Assembly: GCF_023276435.1 (NCBI RefSeq)
Contig: NZ_JALLPO010000015.1
Span: 1-64,000 of the forward strand
Source: Sphaerisporangium perillae
GTDB lineage: Bacteria; Actinomycetota; Actinomycetes; Streptosporangiales; Streptosporangiaceae
Direction of reading: 5' to 3'
Length of the DNA stretch: 64,000 bases
This document shows, piece after piece, positions 6,944-15,044 of the stretch. A program made the position numbers and the translations under genes. A model generated the notes under the pieces. It ran no database searches and was not told the origin of the DNA. It was given only the letters and a program-made list of their open reading frames with translations. Position 1 is the first letter of the stretch. Each line of letters opens with the position of its first letter.

Positions 6944-6965
6944 GTCGACCCTTGGTCGACCCTTG
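6944..6965. promoter_or_regulatory. Tandem 11-bp direct repeat in the DeoR/PfkB divergent region
   Basis: GTCGACCCTTG occurs twice head to tail (6944-6954, 6955-6965), between the divergent regulator and kinase genes. Tandem direct repeats are a common operator form for DeoR-family proteins. Assignment is by position only. Confidence 0.45.
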
Positions 6966-7028
6966 ATATGGGCCGCCGAAACGTGCAAGAGTGCGCACAT
7001 CTTCGCATCGTCGGGGAGGACCGCTGCC

Positions 7029-8294
7029 GTGTCTGTCCAGGCCTACGACCCACTAGCCGACCAACGCGGCCCGGACGCGCCGGAGTTCGACGTGTTCACG
7101 GCGGGCACCGTCTTCCTCGACATCGTCTTCACCGGCCTGCAGGCGATGCCGGCCGCCGGCACCGAGGTCTGGGCCGACGGGATGGGGTCGTGCCCGGGCG
7201 GCATCGCCAACCTCGCCATCGCCTCCAGCCGCCTCGGGCTGCGCACCTCGATGGCCGCCGCCTTCGGCGACGACGACTACGCCGACTTCAACTGGCGCAT
7301 CCTGTCGGAGCAGGAGTCGGTCGACCTGTCGCGCTCGCGCCGGTTCCAGCAGTGGCACTCCCCCGTGACGGTTTCCATGGCCGTGAACCGCGACCGCAGC
7401 ATGGTCACCCACGGCCATCCGGCCCCCATGGCGGCGAGCCAGATGATCGGCCGCCCGCCCCGGTCCAGGGCGGTGATCGCGCCGCTGTCGGTGGAGGAGC
7501 CGCTGGGCAGCGCCGACATGTGCAACTGGGCCGACCTCGCCCGCGAGGACGGTGCGCTGATCTTCGCCGACGTCGGCTGGGACCCCTCTGAGATCTGGTC
7601 CCCCTCGCTGCTGGACCAGCTGTCGGTGTGCCACGCCTTCATGCCGAACGCGGTCGAGGCCATGGCGTACACCGGCACCGACACGCCCCGCGAGGCCCTG
7701 TACGCGATCGCCGACCGGGTGCCCCTCGCGGTGGTCACCGACGGCGCCAACGGCGCGATGGCCATCGACTCGGCGACCGGTGAGGAGGCGTACGCCCCGG
7801 CTCTGCGGGTGACCGCGCTGGACCCGACGGGGGCCGGCGACGTGTTCGGGGCCGGCCTGGTGCTCGGCACCCTGTCGGGCTGGCCGCTCGTCGACCGCCT
7901 GTCGTTCGCCGGGATCTGCTCGGCGCTCGCCGTGCAGCAGTTCGGCGGCTCGCTCGCGGCGCCGGGCTGGGGGGACATCGCCGACTGGTGGCACGACGTG
8001 CGCGCCACCGCGGCGGCCGGCGGCAGCGGCGCCTACATCGACTCGCTGGCGCGCCGGTACGCCTTCCTGGACAAACTCGTCCCCACCGTTCCGGTCGGCG
8101 CCGTGCGCCGGGCCGCCGCGACCATGTCACTGCACGCCGACGTGGAGGCGGGCGCCGCCGCGACGGCGAATCCGCCGCCGGCCACGGGCTCTGCGCCGGT
8201 GGCCGGCCCCCGGCAGGCGACCGGCTCCGGCGAGACCGCGGGCACCGGCGAGGCCGCAGGACCTGACGAGGCCGCCGAGAACGAGAGAGGCTGA
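7029..8294 (+). CDS. PfkB-family carbohydrate kinase
   Basis: 421 aa from GTG at 7029, chosen because GGGGAGGA lies 8 bp upstream. The first PfkB signature is seen in SCPGGIANLAIASSRLGL. The second, carrying the catalytic Asp and the anion hole, is ALDPTGAGDVFGAGLVLG. The core kinase covers about residues 15-330. A Gly/Ala/Pro-rich tail of about 60 residues follows (PPPATGSAPVAGPRQATGSG), probably disordered. The substrate is a sugar or nucleoside, not determinable here. It diverges from the DeoR-GH4 pair and is likely co-controlled through the shared intergenic region. Confidence 0.85.
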   Translation: MSVQAYDPLADQRGPDAPEFDVFTAGTVFLDIVFTGLQAMPAAGTEVWADGMGSCPGGIANLAIASSRLGLRTSMAAAFGDDDYADFNWRILSEQESVDLSRSRRFQQWHSPVTVSMAVNRDRSMVTHGHPAPMAASQMIGRPPRSRAVIAPLSVEEPLGSADMCNWADLAREDGALIFADVGWDPSEIWSPSLLDQLSVCHAFMPNAVEAMAYTGTDTPREALYAIADRVPLAVVTDGANGAMAIDSATGEEAYAPALRVTALDPTGAGDVFGAGLVLGTLSGWPLVDRLSFAGICSALAVQQFGGSLAAPGWGDIADWWHDVRATAAAGGSGAYIDSLARRYAFLDKLVPTVPVGAVRRAAATMSLHADVEAGAAATANPPPATGSAPVAGPRQATGSGETAGTGEAAGPDEAAENERG

Positions 8295-8470
8295 CGCCTG
8301 ATGCCCCCCGCCCGCGACGCGTGACGCTCGCTGGAGGCGGATTCGCCCGCTTACTGAGCGATCTGACCGGCACGTCACTCTTCTGTAGTCATACGTAATC
8401 CTTCCGATGCGGGAGGCGAGCAGTGGATCTAGCGTCGGCGGCTTCGACACCCGACAGGCAAGGTGAGCCC

Positions 8471-9724
8471 ATGCGCGTGCTGACCGTGTTCCTCTCCGCC
8501 CTTCTGTTCACCGCGACCTACGCCGCCGGCCCCGCCATGGCCGGGACCAAACCCGCCTCCGGCACCGTGAACGTCACCTACCAGCGCTCCGACTTCGGCT
8601 CCGGCACCTCCGAAGGCGTGACGGCCGGAAGCACCCTGGCCTTCGCCACCCCCGCCGGCACCACCTCCTACACCGACGCGCTCGGCACCAAGGACTGGGA
8701 GTACGCCCGGTGGACCGGCCAGGAGCGGCCGATCGGCTTCGCCGCCACCGAGGCCGTCGCCTCCTGGAACGCCGACACCCCGGCCGGAAGCTGGCTGCAG
8801 GTGGAGATGCGCGGCCGCAACTCGGCCGGGCAGACCAAGTGGTACGTGCTCGGCCGCTGGGCCTACGGCGAGGGCGACATCAACCGCACCTCGCTGCCGA
8901 GCCAGGGCGACGACGACGGGTACGTCTCCGTCGACACCTTCGTCGCCGCGGACGGCAGGCCGATCACCGGCTACCAACTGCGCGTCACCCTGTACCGCAC
9001 GCCCGGCTCGTCGGTGATCCCGGCCGTGCGGACGCTGGGCGCGATGACCTCAGCCGTCCCCGACCGCAAGACCGTGCCGGTCAGCCCCGGCGGCGGCGCG
9101 TGGGGGATCGAGCTGAACGTGCCGCGCCGCTCCCAGAACGTCCATGTGGGCCACTACCCCGAGTGGGACGGCGGCGGGGAGGCGTGGTGCAGCCCCACCT
9201 CGACCACGATGGTGCTCGGTTACTGGGGCAAGTGGCCGAGCGCGCAGGACACCGCCTGGGTCGACCCCACCGACCCCGACCCCGAGGTCGACTACGCCGC
9301 CAGGTACACCTACGACCACGACTACCAGGGCGCCGGGAACTGGCCGTTCAACACCGCCTACGCCGGCCGCTACGGCATGGAGGGGTTCGTCACCCGGCTG
9401 CGCTCGCTGACCGAGCTGGAACGCCTGATCGTCGCCGGCGTCCCGGTCGTCACCTCCCAGTCGTTCAAGAAGGGGGAGCTGCCCGGCGCCGGGTACGGCA
9501 CCAACGGCCATCTCATGGTGATCATCGGCTTCACCGCCACCGGTGACGTGATCGCCAACGACCCGGCGTCGCCCAGCGACGACGCCGTGCGCCACGTCTA
9601 CCCGAGGGCCGACTTCGAGAACGTCTGGCTGCGCGGCTCCAGCAGCCGGGGCATCGTGTACGTCATCCACCCGCCGGACCACCCCCTGCCGGCCACCACC
9701 CCGGGCCTGCCCGCCAACTGGTGA
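8471..9724 (+). CDS. Secreted C39-like cysteine peptidase family protein
   Basis: 417 aa. ATG at 8471 starts a signal peptide (MRVLTVFLSALLFTATYAAGPAMAG); an upstream in-frame start would bury it. Residues about 30-200 form a beta-rich region (YARWTGQERPIGFAATEAVASWNADTPAGSWLQVEM). Residues about 215-400 are a peptidase_C39_2-type fold with the nucleophile context EAWCSPTSTTMVLGYWG, His in GTNGHLMVIIGF, and Asn-Asp in VIANDPASP. The protein is therefore probably an active extracellular thiol peptidase. The substrate is unknown. A strong GC hairpin follows the stop. Confidence 0.82.
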   Translation: MRVLTVFLSALLFTATYAAGPAMAGTKPASGTVNVTYQRSDFGSGTSEGVTAGSTLAFATPAGTTSYTDALGTKDWEYARWTGQERPIGFAATEAVASWNADTPAGSWLQVEMRGRNSAGQTKWYVLGRWAYGEGDINRTSLPSQGDDDGYVSVDTFVAADGRPITGYQLRVTLYRTPGSSVIPAVRTLGAMTSAVPDRKTVPVSPGGGAWGIELNVPRRSQNVHVGHYPEWDGGGEAWCSPTSTTMVLGYWGKWPSAQDTAWVDPTDPDPEVDYAARYTYDHDYQGAGNWPFNTAYAGRYGMEGFVTRLRSLTELERLIVAGVPVVTSQSFKKGELPGAGYGTNGHLMVIIGFTATGDVIANDPASPSDDAVRHVYPRADFENVWLRGSSSRGIVYVIHPPDHPLPATTPGLPANW

Positions 9725-9733
9725 GACGCCCCG

Positions 9734-9773
9734 CCCGGCCGGCCCCGTTCCACCCGGACGGCGGCCGGCCGGG
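9734..9773. terminator. GC-rich hairpin between convergent genes
   Basis: Arms CCCGGCCGGCC (9734-9744) and GGCCGGCCGGG (9763-9773) pair perfectly around an 18-nt loop, between the stops of the C39-like and LigD-polymerase genes. It could end transcription from both sides. Confidence 0.55.
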
Positions 9774-9777
9774 CCGC

Positions 9778-10785
9778 CTACGCGCCCTCGTCCGGGCGCG
9801 CCTTGCTCGGCTGCACCCGCTTCGGCTCGCCGGGCATCTTGGGGTAGTTGGGCGGGTAGGGCATGTCGCCGCGCTCGTCCTTGGCGTACCACTCCAGCAG
9901 CGGCTCGATGGTGAAAGCCCGGTCGTCGATCTCGGCGTGCACGTCGCCCAGCGCGGCGAACCTCGGGGGGACGGTGCGGATGTCGAAGTCACGCGGATCG
10001 ACCTCGACCAGCTCCTCCCAGGTCACAGGCGTGGACACCGGGGCGTACGGCCTCGCCCGCACCGAGTAGGCGCTGGCGATCGTGCGGTCGCGGGCGTTCT
10101 GGTTGTAGTCGATGAAGACCTTCTCGCCGCGCTCCTCCTTCCACCAGGCCGTGGTGGTCAGGTCCGGACGCCGCCGCTCGACCTCGCGGGCGAGGGCGAT
10201 GGCGCTCTGCCGCACCTCGGTGAACGACCACCGGGGCTCGATGCGCACGTTGATGTGGATGCCCCGGGTGCCAGAGGTCTTGGGGAAGCCCCGCATGCCG
10301 AGCCCGTCGAGGACCTCCCGCACGGCGAACGCCGTCTCACGAGCGTCGTCGAAATCGGTGCCGGGCTGGGGGTCGAGGTCGATGCGCAGCTCGTCGGGGT
10401 GCTCCACGTCGTCGGCGCGCGTGGGCCAGGGATGGAAGTCGATCGTGCCCAGGTTGGCGCAGTACGCGATGGCGGCCACCTCGGTGACCCGCAGCGCGTC
10501 GGCGCTGCGGCCGCTCGGGAACCGGATGGTGACGGTCTGCAGCCAGTCGGGATGCCGGGGCGGGAGGCGCTTCTGATAGATCGCCTCCGAGAGCACGCCG
10601 TCGGGATGGCGCTTGAGGTAGGTGGGCCGGTCTTTGAGCGCGCGCAGCGCCCCCTCGCCGACCGATACGTAGTATTCGACCAGCTCACGCTTGGTCGCAC
10701 CGATGTCAGGAAAGTAGACCTTGTCTGGGTTCGTGACCTTGACGATCCGGTCCCCGACATTCAGCTCGATAAACGGCGACGCCAT
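9778..10785 (-). CDS. Stand-alone LigD polymerase domain (primase-type)
   Basis: 335 aa. ATG at 10785 (MASPFIELNVGDRIVKVTNPDKVYFP) is the usual family start. The metal-binding acidic pair is in ELRIDLDPQPG. The TSGTRGIHINVRI segment carries the conserved His, and KVFIDYNQNARDRTIASAYSVRARP is the C-terminal PolDom signature. This is the archaeo-eukaryotic primase-type polymerase that fills gaps or adds nucleotides during non-homologous end joining. Ligase and nuclease domains of a full LigD are absent. A separate LigD-type ligase gene is at 53217, and no Ku gene is in view. Confidence 0.92.
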   Translation of the reverse strand: MASPFIELNVGDRIVKVTNPDKVYFPDIGATKRELVEYYVSVGEGALRALKDRPTYLKRHPDGVLSEAIYQKRLPPRHPDWLQTVTIRFPSGRSADALRVTEVAAIAYCANLGTIDFHPWPTRADDVEHPDELRIDLDPQPGTDFDDARETAFAVREVLDGLGMRGFPKTSGTRGIHINVRIEPRWSFTEVRQSAIALAREVERRRPDLTTTAWWKEERGEKVFIDYNQNARDRTIASAYSVRARPYAPVSTPVTWEELVEVDPRDFDIRTVPPRFAALGDVHAEIDDRAFTIEPLLEWYAKDERGDMPYPPNYPKMPGEPKRVQPSKARPDEGA

Positions 10786-11040
10786 GTCTCCGACCGTACC
10801 CCTCGCCGGTGACAGGAACCGAGAGGAACGGTCCGTCCCGGAGCGCCTCGATGGCGGACCGGGCGCTCGCACGGGACGGACCGGAGGTGATCAACCCTCT
10901 GCTGATGAAGACGCCGGAAGCATGGCGAAAGGATGCCTGACCCCGGAAATCGCCGGCGAACTCTTCCGGCCGTCTCACGAAGTCCTTACACCTCACGGCT
11001 CCGGGATCACGTCCGGTTCCCGCGCGCATAGGGTGGAGGC

Positions 11041-11445
11041 ATGGAGAAGGTGGTCAAGAGCGAGGCCGACTGGCGCGTCCAGCTGTCGCCCGACGAGTTC
11101 CGGGTGCTCCGCCAGGCGGGCACCGAGCGGCCGTTCACCGGCGAGTACGTCGACACCAAGACGGTGGGGGTGTACTCCTGCCGTGCCTGCGGGGCAGAGC
11201 TGTTCCGGTCCGGCGCGAAGTTCGACTCCCACTGCGGGTGGCCGTCGTTCTTCGAGCCGTCGGAGTCCGACGCGGTGACCCTCATCGAGGACCACTCGCT
11301 CGGCATGTCGCGCGTCGAGGTCCGCTGCGCCCGGTGCGACTCCCACCTCGGGCACGTCTTCCATGGCGAGGGCTACGAGACTCCGACCGACGACCGCTAC
11401 TGCATCAACTCCGTCTCCCTGCGCCTGCTCCCCGACGAGAGCTGA
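11041..11445 (+). CDS. msrB: Peptide-methionine (R)-S-oxide reductase
   Basis: 134 aa, normal length for MsrB. Two zinc-binding CxxC pairs (CRAC, CARC) frame the fold. Substrate-site motifs GWPSFFEP and SHLGHVF are present, and the catalytic Cys is in RYCINSVSLR. The enzyme reduces methionine-R-sulfoxide in proteins, with thioredoxin-type recycling. It is a lone gene with no obvious operon partner. The ATG at 11041 gives MEKVVKSEADW, the standard start. Confidence 0.95.
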   Translation: MEKVVKSEADWRVQLSPDEFRVLRQAGTERPFTGEYVDTKTVGVYSCRACGAELFRSGAKFDSHCGWPSFFEPSESDAVTLIEDHSLGMSRVEVRCARCDSHLGHVFHGEGYETPTDDRYCINSVSLRLLPDES

Positions 11446-11777
11446 CCCGCGCCCGGAACTCCGGGGGGCGGTACGACCGGGACCGCAAGCGATCAAGTGC
11501 CCGTATTTGTGATGGAACGCTCGCGGTAGGTAACGGCGGGCGCGTGTACATGAGACGGTACGGGTATACCCGCAGCGGGCACCTCGCCGCCTGCGAGGAC
11601 TAAAGGTTTCGTCCCGTGCGGGAGCTGTGTGCACATTCGCCACAGGTGGGAGACGATCGAGGCCATCGGTCAGGTGGTCACGCAGCGCTGCCCGGTGTGC
11701 GGCAGGACCCGCGTGCGGGTGAGAAGGCTCCCGCCCACGACGGACGACGATCGAGGCGAGGGCCACCCGACCGTCAC
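11446..11777. other. 332-bp gap with a possible zinc-ribbon remnant
   Basis: No convincing full gene. A plus-strand frame ending at 11781 encodes CGSC-VHIRHRWETIEAIGQVVTQR-CPVC, which looks like a small zinc ribbon. The only in-frame start, GTG at 11629, would cut off the first CxxC, and a stop lies just upstream. It may be a decayed gene. The 12-bp palindrome CGGGTATACCCG is at 11561-11572. Confidence 0.4.
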
Positions 11778-11951
11778 CTAGCCCGTCCCGTAGTGCGCGA
11801 GGCGGTCGAACCACAGCCACAGCGCCCGGTAGACCGCGAGCACGAGCGCCTCGCGGTTGGGGAAATGCCGGTAGAGGGTGCCGGCGCCGACCTTTTTCGC
11901 GATCGAGTTCAGCGAGGCGTCGCCGGCGGCCACGCGAGCCCTCCCTGCTCT
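11778..11951 (-). pseudogene. TetR-family regulator remnant
   Basis: The fragment RARVAAGDASLNSIAKKVGAGTLYRHFPNREALVLAVYR is the second half of a TetR helix-turn-helix plus the following helix. The first helix is replaced by unrelated sequence and the ligand domain is missing (stop after HYGTG). It cannot be a working regulator. Confidence 0.7.
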
Positions 11952-12036
11952 GAAGGGGCTTACCTCATCCGGCGCCTCCGCAGGAGACATTCGACTACAA
12001 GCCCGATGTGAAGCCCCGTTCCTTGTCATCGTCCGA

Positions 12037-12066
12037 TGCAACCTCTGTACGGCCTCGGCGCATCTA
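12037..12066 (+). promoter_or_regulatory. Possible ECF-type promoter of the sigma-factor gene
   Basis: TGCAACC (12037-12043) and CATCTA (12061-12066) are spaced like ECF -35 and -10 elements, 33 bp before the ATG at 12099. ECF factors often read their own promoter, so autoregulation is possible. Weak evidence. Confidence 0.35.
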
Positions 12067-12098
12067 CCTGGCGTGAAGCTATTTTTTGCGGGAGACCG

Positions 12099-12608
12099 AT
12101 GAGTCTCGATGAGGAGTACACCGCCTATGTGAGTGGGCGGCTGCCATGGTTACGGCAGATCGCCTACCCGCTGTGTCAGGACTGGCACCGCGCCGATGAT
12201 CTGGTGCAGACAGCGATAACGCGGCTCTACGTCAAATGGCGCCAGGCGCGCGCCGCCGACAATCTTGACGCCTACGTCCGGACGATCCTCGTTCGGGTTT
12301 TCCTCGCCGAGCAGCGAGGAGGCTGGTTTTCGCGGGTACGGCTGACGCCCATGCCACCCAACTCCCCGGTGGAAGGCAGCGACCGCGACACGGCCATGGA
12401 CATGCGCCGGGCGCTCGCCGCAGTGCCACCGCGCCAGCGCGCCACCCTCGTGCTGCGCTTTCACTGCGATCTGAGCGTCGAGCAGACCGCCCACACGCTC
12501 GGCTGCTCTACCGGAACCGTCAAGAGCCAGACCGCCCGTGGCCTGGCCACCCTGCGCTCGATACTCGGCGTACCGGACTCGCGCCTATCGCATGCGGAGG
12601 AGTGCTGA
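12099..12608 (+). CDS. RNA polymerase sigma factor, SigE (ECF) family
   Basis: 169 aa. Start ATG at 12099 with GGGAG upstream gives MSLDEEYTAYVSGRLPWLRQIAYPL. Region 2 covers about residues 10-75 (DWHRADDLVQTAITRLYVKWRQARAADNLDAYVRTIL). Region 4 covers about 105-160 (ALAAVPPRQRATLVLRFHCDLSVEQTAHTLGCSTGTVKSQTARGLATLR). This is the SigE-type ECF pattern common in actinomycetes, usually linked to envelope or stress control. The stop overlaps the next start (TGATG), so the two are translationally coupled. Confidence 0.9.
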   Translation: MSLDEEYTAYVSGRLPWLRQIAYPLCQDWHRADDLVQTAITRLYVKWRQARAADNLDAYVRTILVRVFLAEQRGGWFSRVRLTPMPPNSPVEGSDRDTAMDMRRALAAVPPRQRATLVLRFHCDLSVEQTAHTLGCSTGTVKSQTARGLATLRSILGVPDSRLSHAEEC

Positions 12609-13402
12609 TGGACACCAGATACCTATTCGACACACTGGCACGCCAGGAGCAGCCGCCCACCTCGGTGGACGTGAACCGGGCCGTTGTGGCCGGACACGCG
12701 ATACGCAGGCGCCATCGGATCACCGTCGTCGCGGTTTCTGCGCTGTCGGCATGCCTGGCCGTCACGGTGACCTGGCTCGGTCTCCCGCAGCCGGGACAGC
12801 GGGACGGCGTCACCGCCGCTGTGCCGACCGTCGCTGCGCCCACCGGGCCATCCGCCGTGGCTACGGCAGAGCCGTCCAGCGCGAGGTTCAAGAGTATGAA
12901 GAAGAAGTACCCACCCGTCGGAAGGATCGCCTCCATTCCGGAGATACCGATCTGGATGTGGCTAGGCAGGTCAGCCACCGGCCGGACAGGCCTTGTCCTG
13001 TGCGACTCGTTGGATTCAGACGGCGGCGTCACCTGCGCCGGTTTTCCTCCGCTCACCGCCAAAGAGTTCGCCCGCACGCAGGGCGCAACGAACGACATCC
13101 TGAACGCGGAGCAGATGAGAGCCTTCTATCCCGACGCCACTGAGAAGGAACTGCGCAGGCTGATCCAAGAACAGGCGCGCAGAAACTATCCCGAGAAAAT
13201 TTTCTTCGGCATCGCCAGAGACGAGGTCCACGGAATGACGGCGGTCACTCCGGATGGACGGAAGGTTTCCGGAAGCGTCGCGCGGGGCGTCGGAGCGGGG
13301 CTCGGGGTGTGGGCCGTGAAATACCCTCCCGGCGTCACAGCGGCAACGCTGGTCTTCACCGACGCGAACGGTAAGACCCTGCAGCGGATCAGGGGCGGCT
13401 GA
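12608..13402 (+). CDS. Membrane-anchored protein coupled to the sigma factor
   Basis: 264 aa. Residues 1-36 are cytosolic (MDTRYLFDTLARQEQPPTSVDVNRAVVAGHAIRRRHR). One transmembrane segment spans about 38-58 (ITVVAVSALSACLAVTVTWLGL). A Pro/Ala-rich linker and an extracytoplasmic domain of about 180 residues follow. No zinc-type anti-sigma HxxxCxxC motif is present. Position and topology suggest it controls the sigma factor or acts as its sensor, as membrane partners of SigE-family factors commonly do. The start at 12608 shares the A of the sigma stop codon. Confidence 0.7.
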   Translation: MDTRYLFDTLARQEQPPTSVDVNRAVVAGHAIRRRHRITVVAVSALSACLAVTVTWLGLPQPGQRDGVTAAVPTVAAPTGPSAVATAEPSSARFKSMKKKYPPVGRIASIPEIPIWMWLGRSATGRTGLVLCDSLDSDGGVTCAGFPPLTAKEFARTQGATNDILNAEQMRAFYPDATEKELRRLIQEQARRNYPEKIFFGIARDEVHGMTAVTPDGRKVSGSVARGVGAGLGVWAVKYPPGVTAATLVFTDANGKTLQRIRGG

Positions 13403-13424
13403 CTCAGACGCTGTGCCCTCGGTG

Positions 13425-13523
13425 TCAGGTCCCGGGACGATCGGCAGGCCCGTCCGGTCCGTCAAGCCGGATCACAGCATGGAAGTGGACCAGGCCGCGC
13501 GCCTGATACTCGGCGACCGTCAT
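13425..13523 (-). pseudogene. Fragment of a RepSA-like rolling-circle Rep protein
   Basis: The 32-codon frame MTVAEYQARGLVHFHAVIRLDGPDGP matches the part of actinomycete RepSA-type initiators that carries the HUH metal motif (HFH). These proteins start rolling-circle replication of pSAM2-like integrative elements. Nothing else of a Rep, integrase or transfer system is nearby. This is a remnant of a lost mobile element. Confidence 0.65.
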
Positions 13524-13531
13524 GGACCGTG

Positions 13532-14164
13532 CTAATCCGGGGCGGGGTGGGTGAGGCGGCAGGAGGCGTCGCCGCCGCCGAGGATGTTGGCGAGGACGGG
13601 GTTGCCGTTCTGGCCGAACTCCGCCTGGACGAACACCACGGGATGCTCGTCGCCGACCTCCTGGACGAGGTACTCCAGACCCCGTTTGCACAGGTCGATT
13701 GCCGACTTGGAGTTGTGCGCCGACTCGGGAAGGTCGGTGTAGATCCGCAGGTACTTCCCGACGGTCCTGATGTCGGTGATCCGCTTGACCGCCTTGTCGG
13801 CGACCCACCGCTGCTTGAAGTAGCTCACCGCCTTGACGTCGGTGTGCTCGGAGGGGCCCGAGGCCGTCTTGGCCGGGTCGCGCGCCTTCTTGAGGCGCGC
13901 GCCGGCCGCCTTGGCCTGCGAGCCGTCGCCGGCCGGCGCTCCGGCGGGCGTCCCCGCCGCGCTCGGCCGGGCCGTCGCCGCGCCGGACGCGGCCGGAGCG
14001 CCTCCCGGGCGCAGGAAAACCACGCCGACGGCCAGGACCGTCACCACGACGGCGGCCAGCGCCGAGAACCCCTCGAGAATCCATGCCCGGCGTGGCTTGC
14101 GCCTCCGGTGCCCCCCTCGCCTGGAACGTGCCAGGCTCCTGCCCCTGTTCACCCTCTGCCTCAC
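13532..14164 (-). CDS. Membrane-anchored protein of unknown function
   Basis: About 210 aa from GTG at 14164. The start is uncertain; GTG at 14152 also fits, and the frame stays open to 14227. A basic N-terminus (SLARSRRGGHRRRKPRRAW) precedes one transmembrane helix (ILEGFSALAAVVVTVLAVGVVFL). An Ala/Pro/Gly linker then leads to an external domain of about 120 residues with two Cys (AIDLCKRG and DASCRL). The domain has no motif I recognise. It resembles secreted hypothetical proteins of actinomycetes. No operon partner. Confidence 0.65.
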   Translation of the reverse strand: MRQRVNRGRSLARSRRGGHRRRKPRRAWILEGFSALAAVVVTVLAVGVVFLRPGGAPAASGAATARPSAAGTPAGAPAGDGSQAKAAGARLKKARDPAKTASGPSEHTDVKAVSYFKQRWVADKAVKRITDIRTVGKYLRIYTDLPESAHNSKSAIDLCKRGLEYLVQEVGDEHPVVFVQAEFGQNGNPVLANILGGGDASCRLTHPAPD

Positions 14165-14288
14165 TTCGACACGGGAATCATCCTGAGTATGCCAAAGATC
14201 GCGAACTCGCGTGACTTGTTCCCGCAATATCAGTCATGGGGCGTTTGGGGCTTGAGTTACAGATGTCGGCTTTGTCGGCCCGTGTCGC

Positions 14289-14990
14289 TTATGGCAGGGC
14301 GGCCACCAGCTCCTCGAGCGGCTTGCGGGTGCCGGTGTAGAAGGGCACCTCGAGGCGGGTGTGCCTACGGGCCTCGGCGGCACGCAGATGGCGCATCAGG
14401 TCGATGATGCGGTGGAGGTCATCGGCCTCGAAGGCCAGGATCCACTCGTAGTCGTTGAGCGCGAACGACGCCACCGTGTTGGCCCGCACGTCGGGATAGT
14501 CGCGGGCCATCTTGCCGTGCTCGGCCAGCATGGCCCGGCGCTCGGCGTCCTCCAGCAGGTACCACTCCAGCGAACGGACGAATGGATAGACGGAGACGTA
14601 GCCGCGCGCCTCCTCCTCGGCCAGGAACGCCGGGATGTGCGACTTGTTGAACTCCGCCGGACGGTGCAGCGCCATCACCGACCACACCGGCTCGCTCGCG
14701 CGGCCGAGAGAGGTCCTGCGGAAGCGGCCGTAGACCTCCTGGAGGTCCTCCGGCGTCGAGGCGTGCCACCAGAACATGTAGTCGGCGTCCGCCCGGAACC
14801 CGGCCACCTCGTAGGCCCCCCGGGTCACGACGTCCTTCTCGGCCGCCTGCGAGAGCACGGCCTCCACCTCGTGCGACAGGTCCTGCCGGTCGCCCGGCAG
14901 CGCCTCGCGCACCCGGAAGACCGACCACATGGTGTACCTGATCACCTCGTTGAGATCACGCGCCTTGGGCCGCGCCTTGCTCTCCGTCAC
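14289..14990 (-). CDS. hemQ: Coproheme decarboxylase (chlorite dismutase family)
   Basis: 233 aa from GTG at 14990; an ATG 33 bp upstream is possible. It is a dimeric alpha/beta-barrel family member of typical length. Recognisable segments are [26 protein letters not shown], and [62 protein letters not shown], which includes the proximal His region and the redox-active Tyr segment (PFVRSLEWY). HemQ converts coproheme to heme b in the Gram-positive route. It follows the coproporphyrinogen oxidase gene on the same strand with a 54-bp gap, forming an operon. Confidence 0.93.
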   Translation of the reverse strand: MTESKARPKARDLNEVIRYTMWSVFRVREALPGDRQDLSHEVEAVLSQAAEKDVVTRGAYEVAGFRADADYMFWWHASTPEDLQEVYGRFRRTSLGRASEPVWSVMALHRPAEFNKSHIPAFLAEEEARGYVSVYPFVRSLEWYLLEDAERRAMLAEHGKMARDYPDVRANTVASFALNDYEWILAFEADDLHRIIDLMRHLRAAEARRHTRLEVPFYTGTRKPLEELVAALP

Positions 14991-15044
14991 AGCTCGCACT
15001 CGCCTTCCATCGACAGGTTCCATCGCCTGGGCACGCCGGGACCC

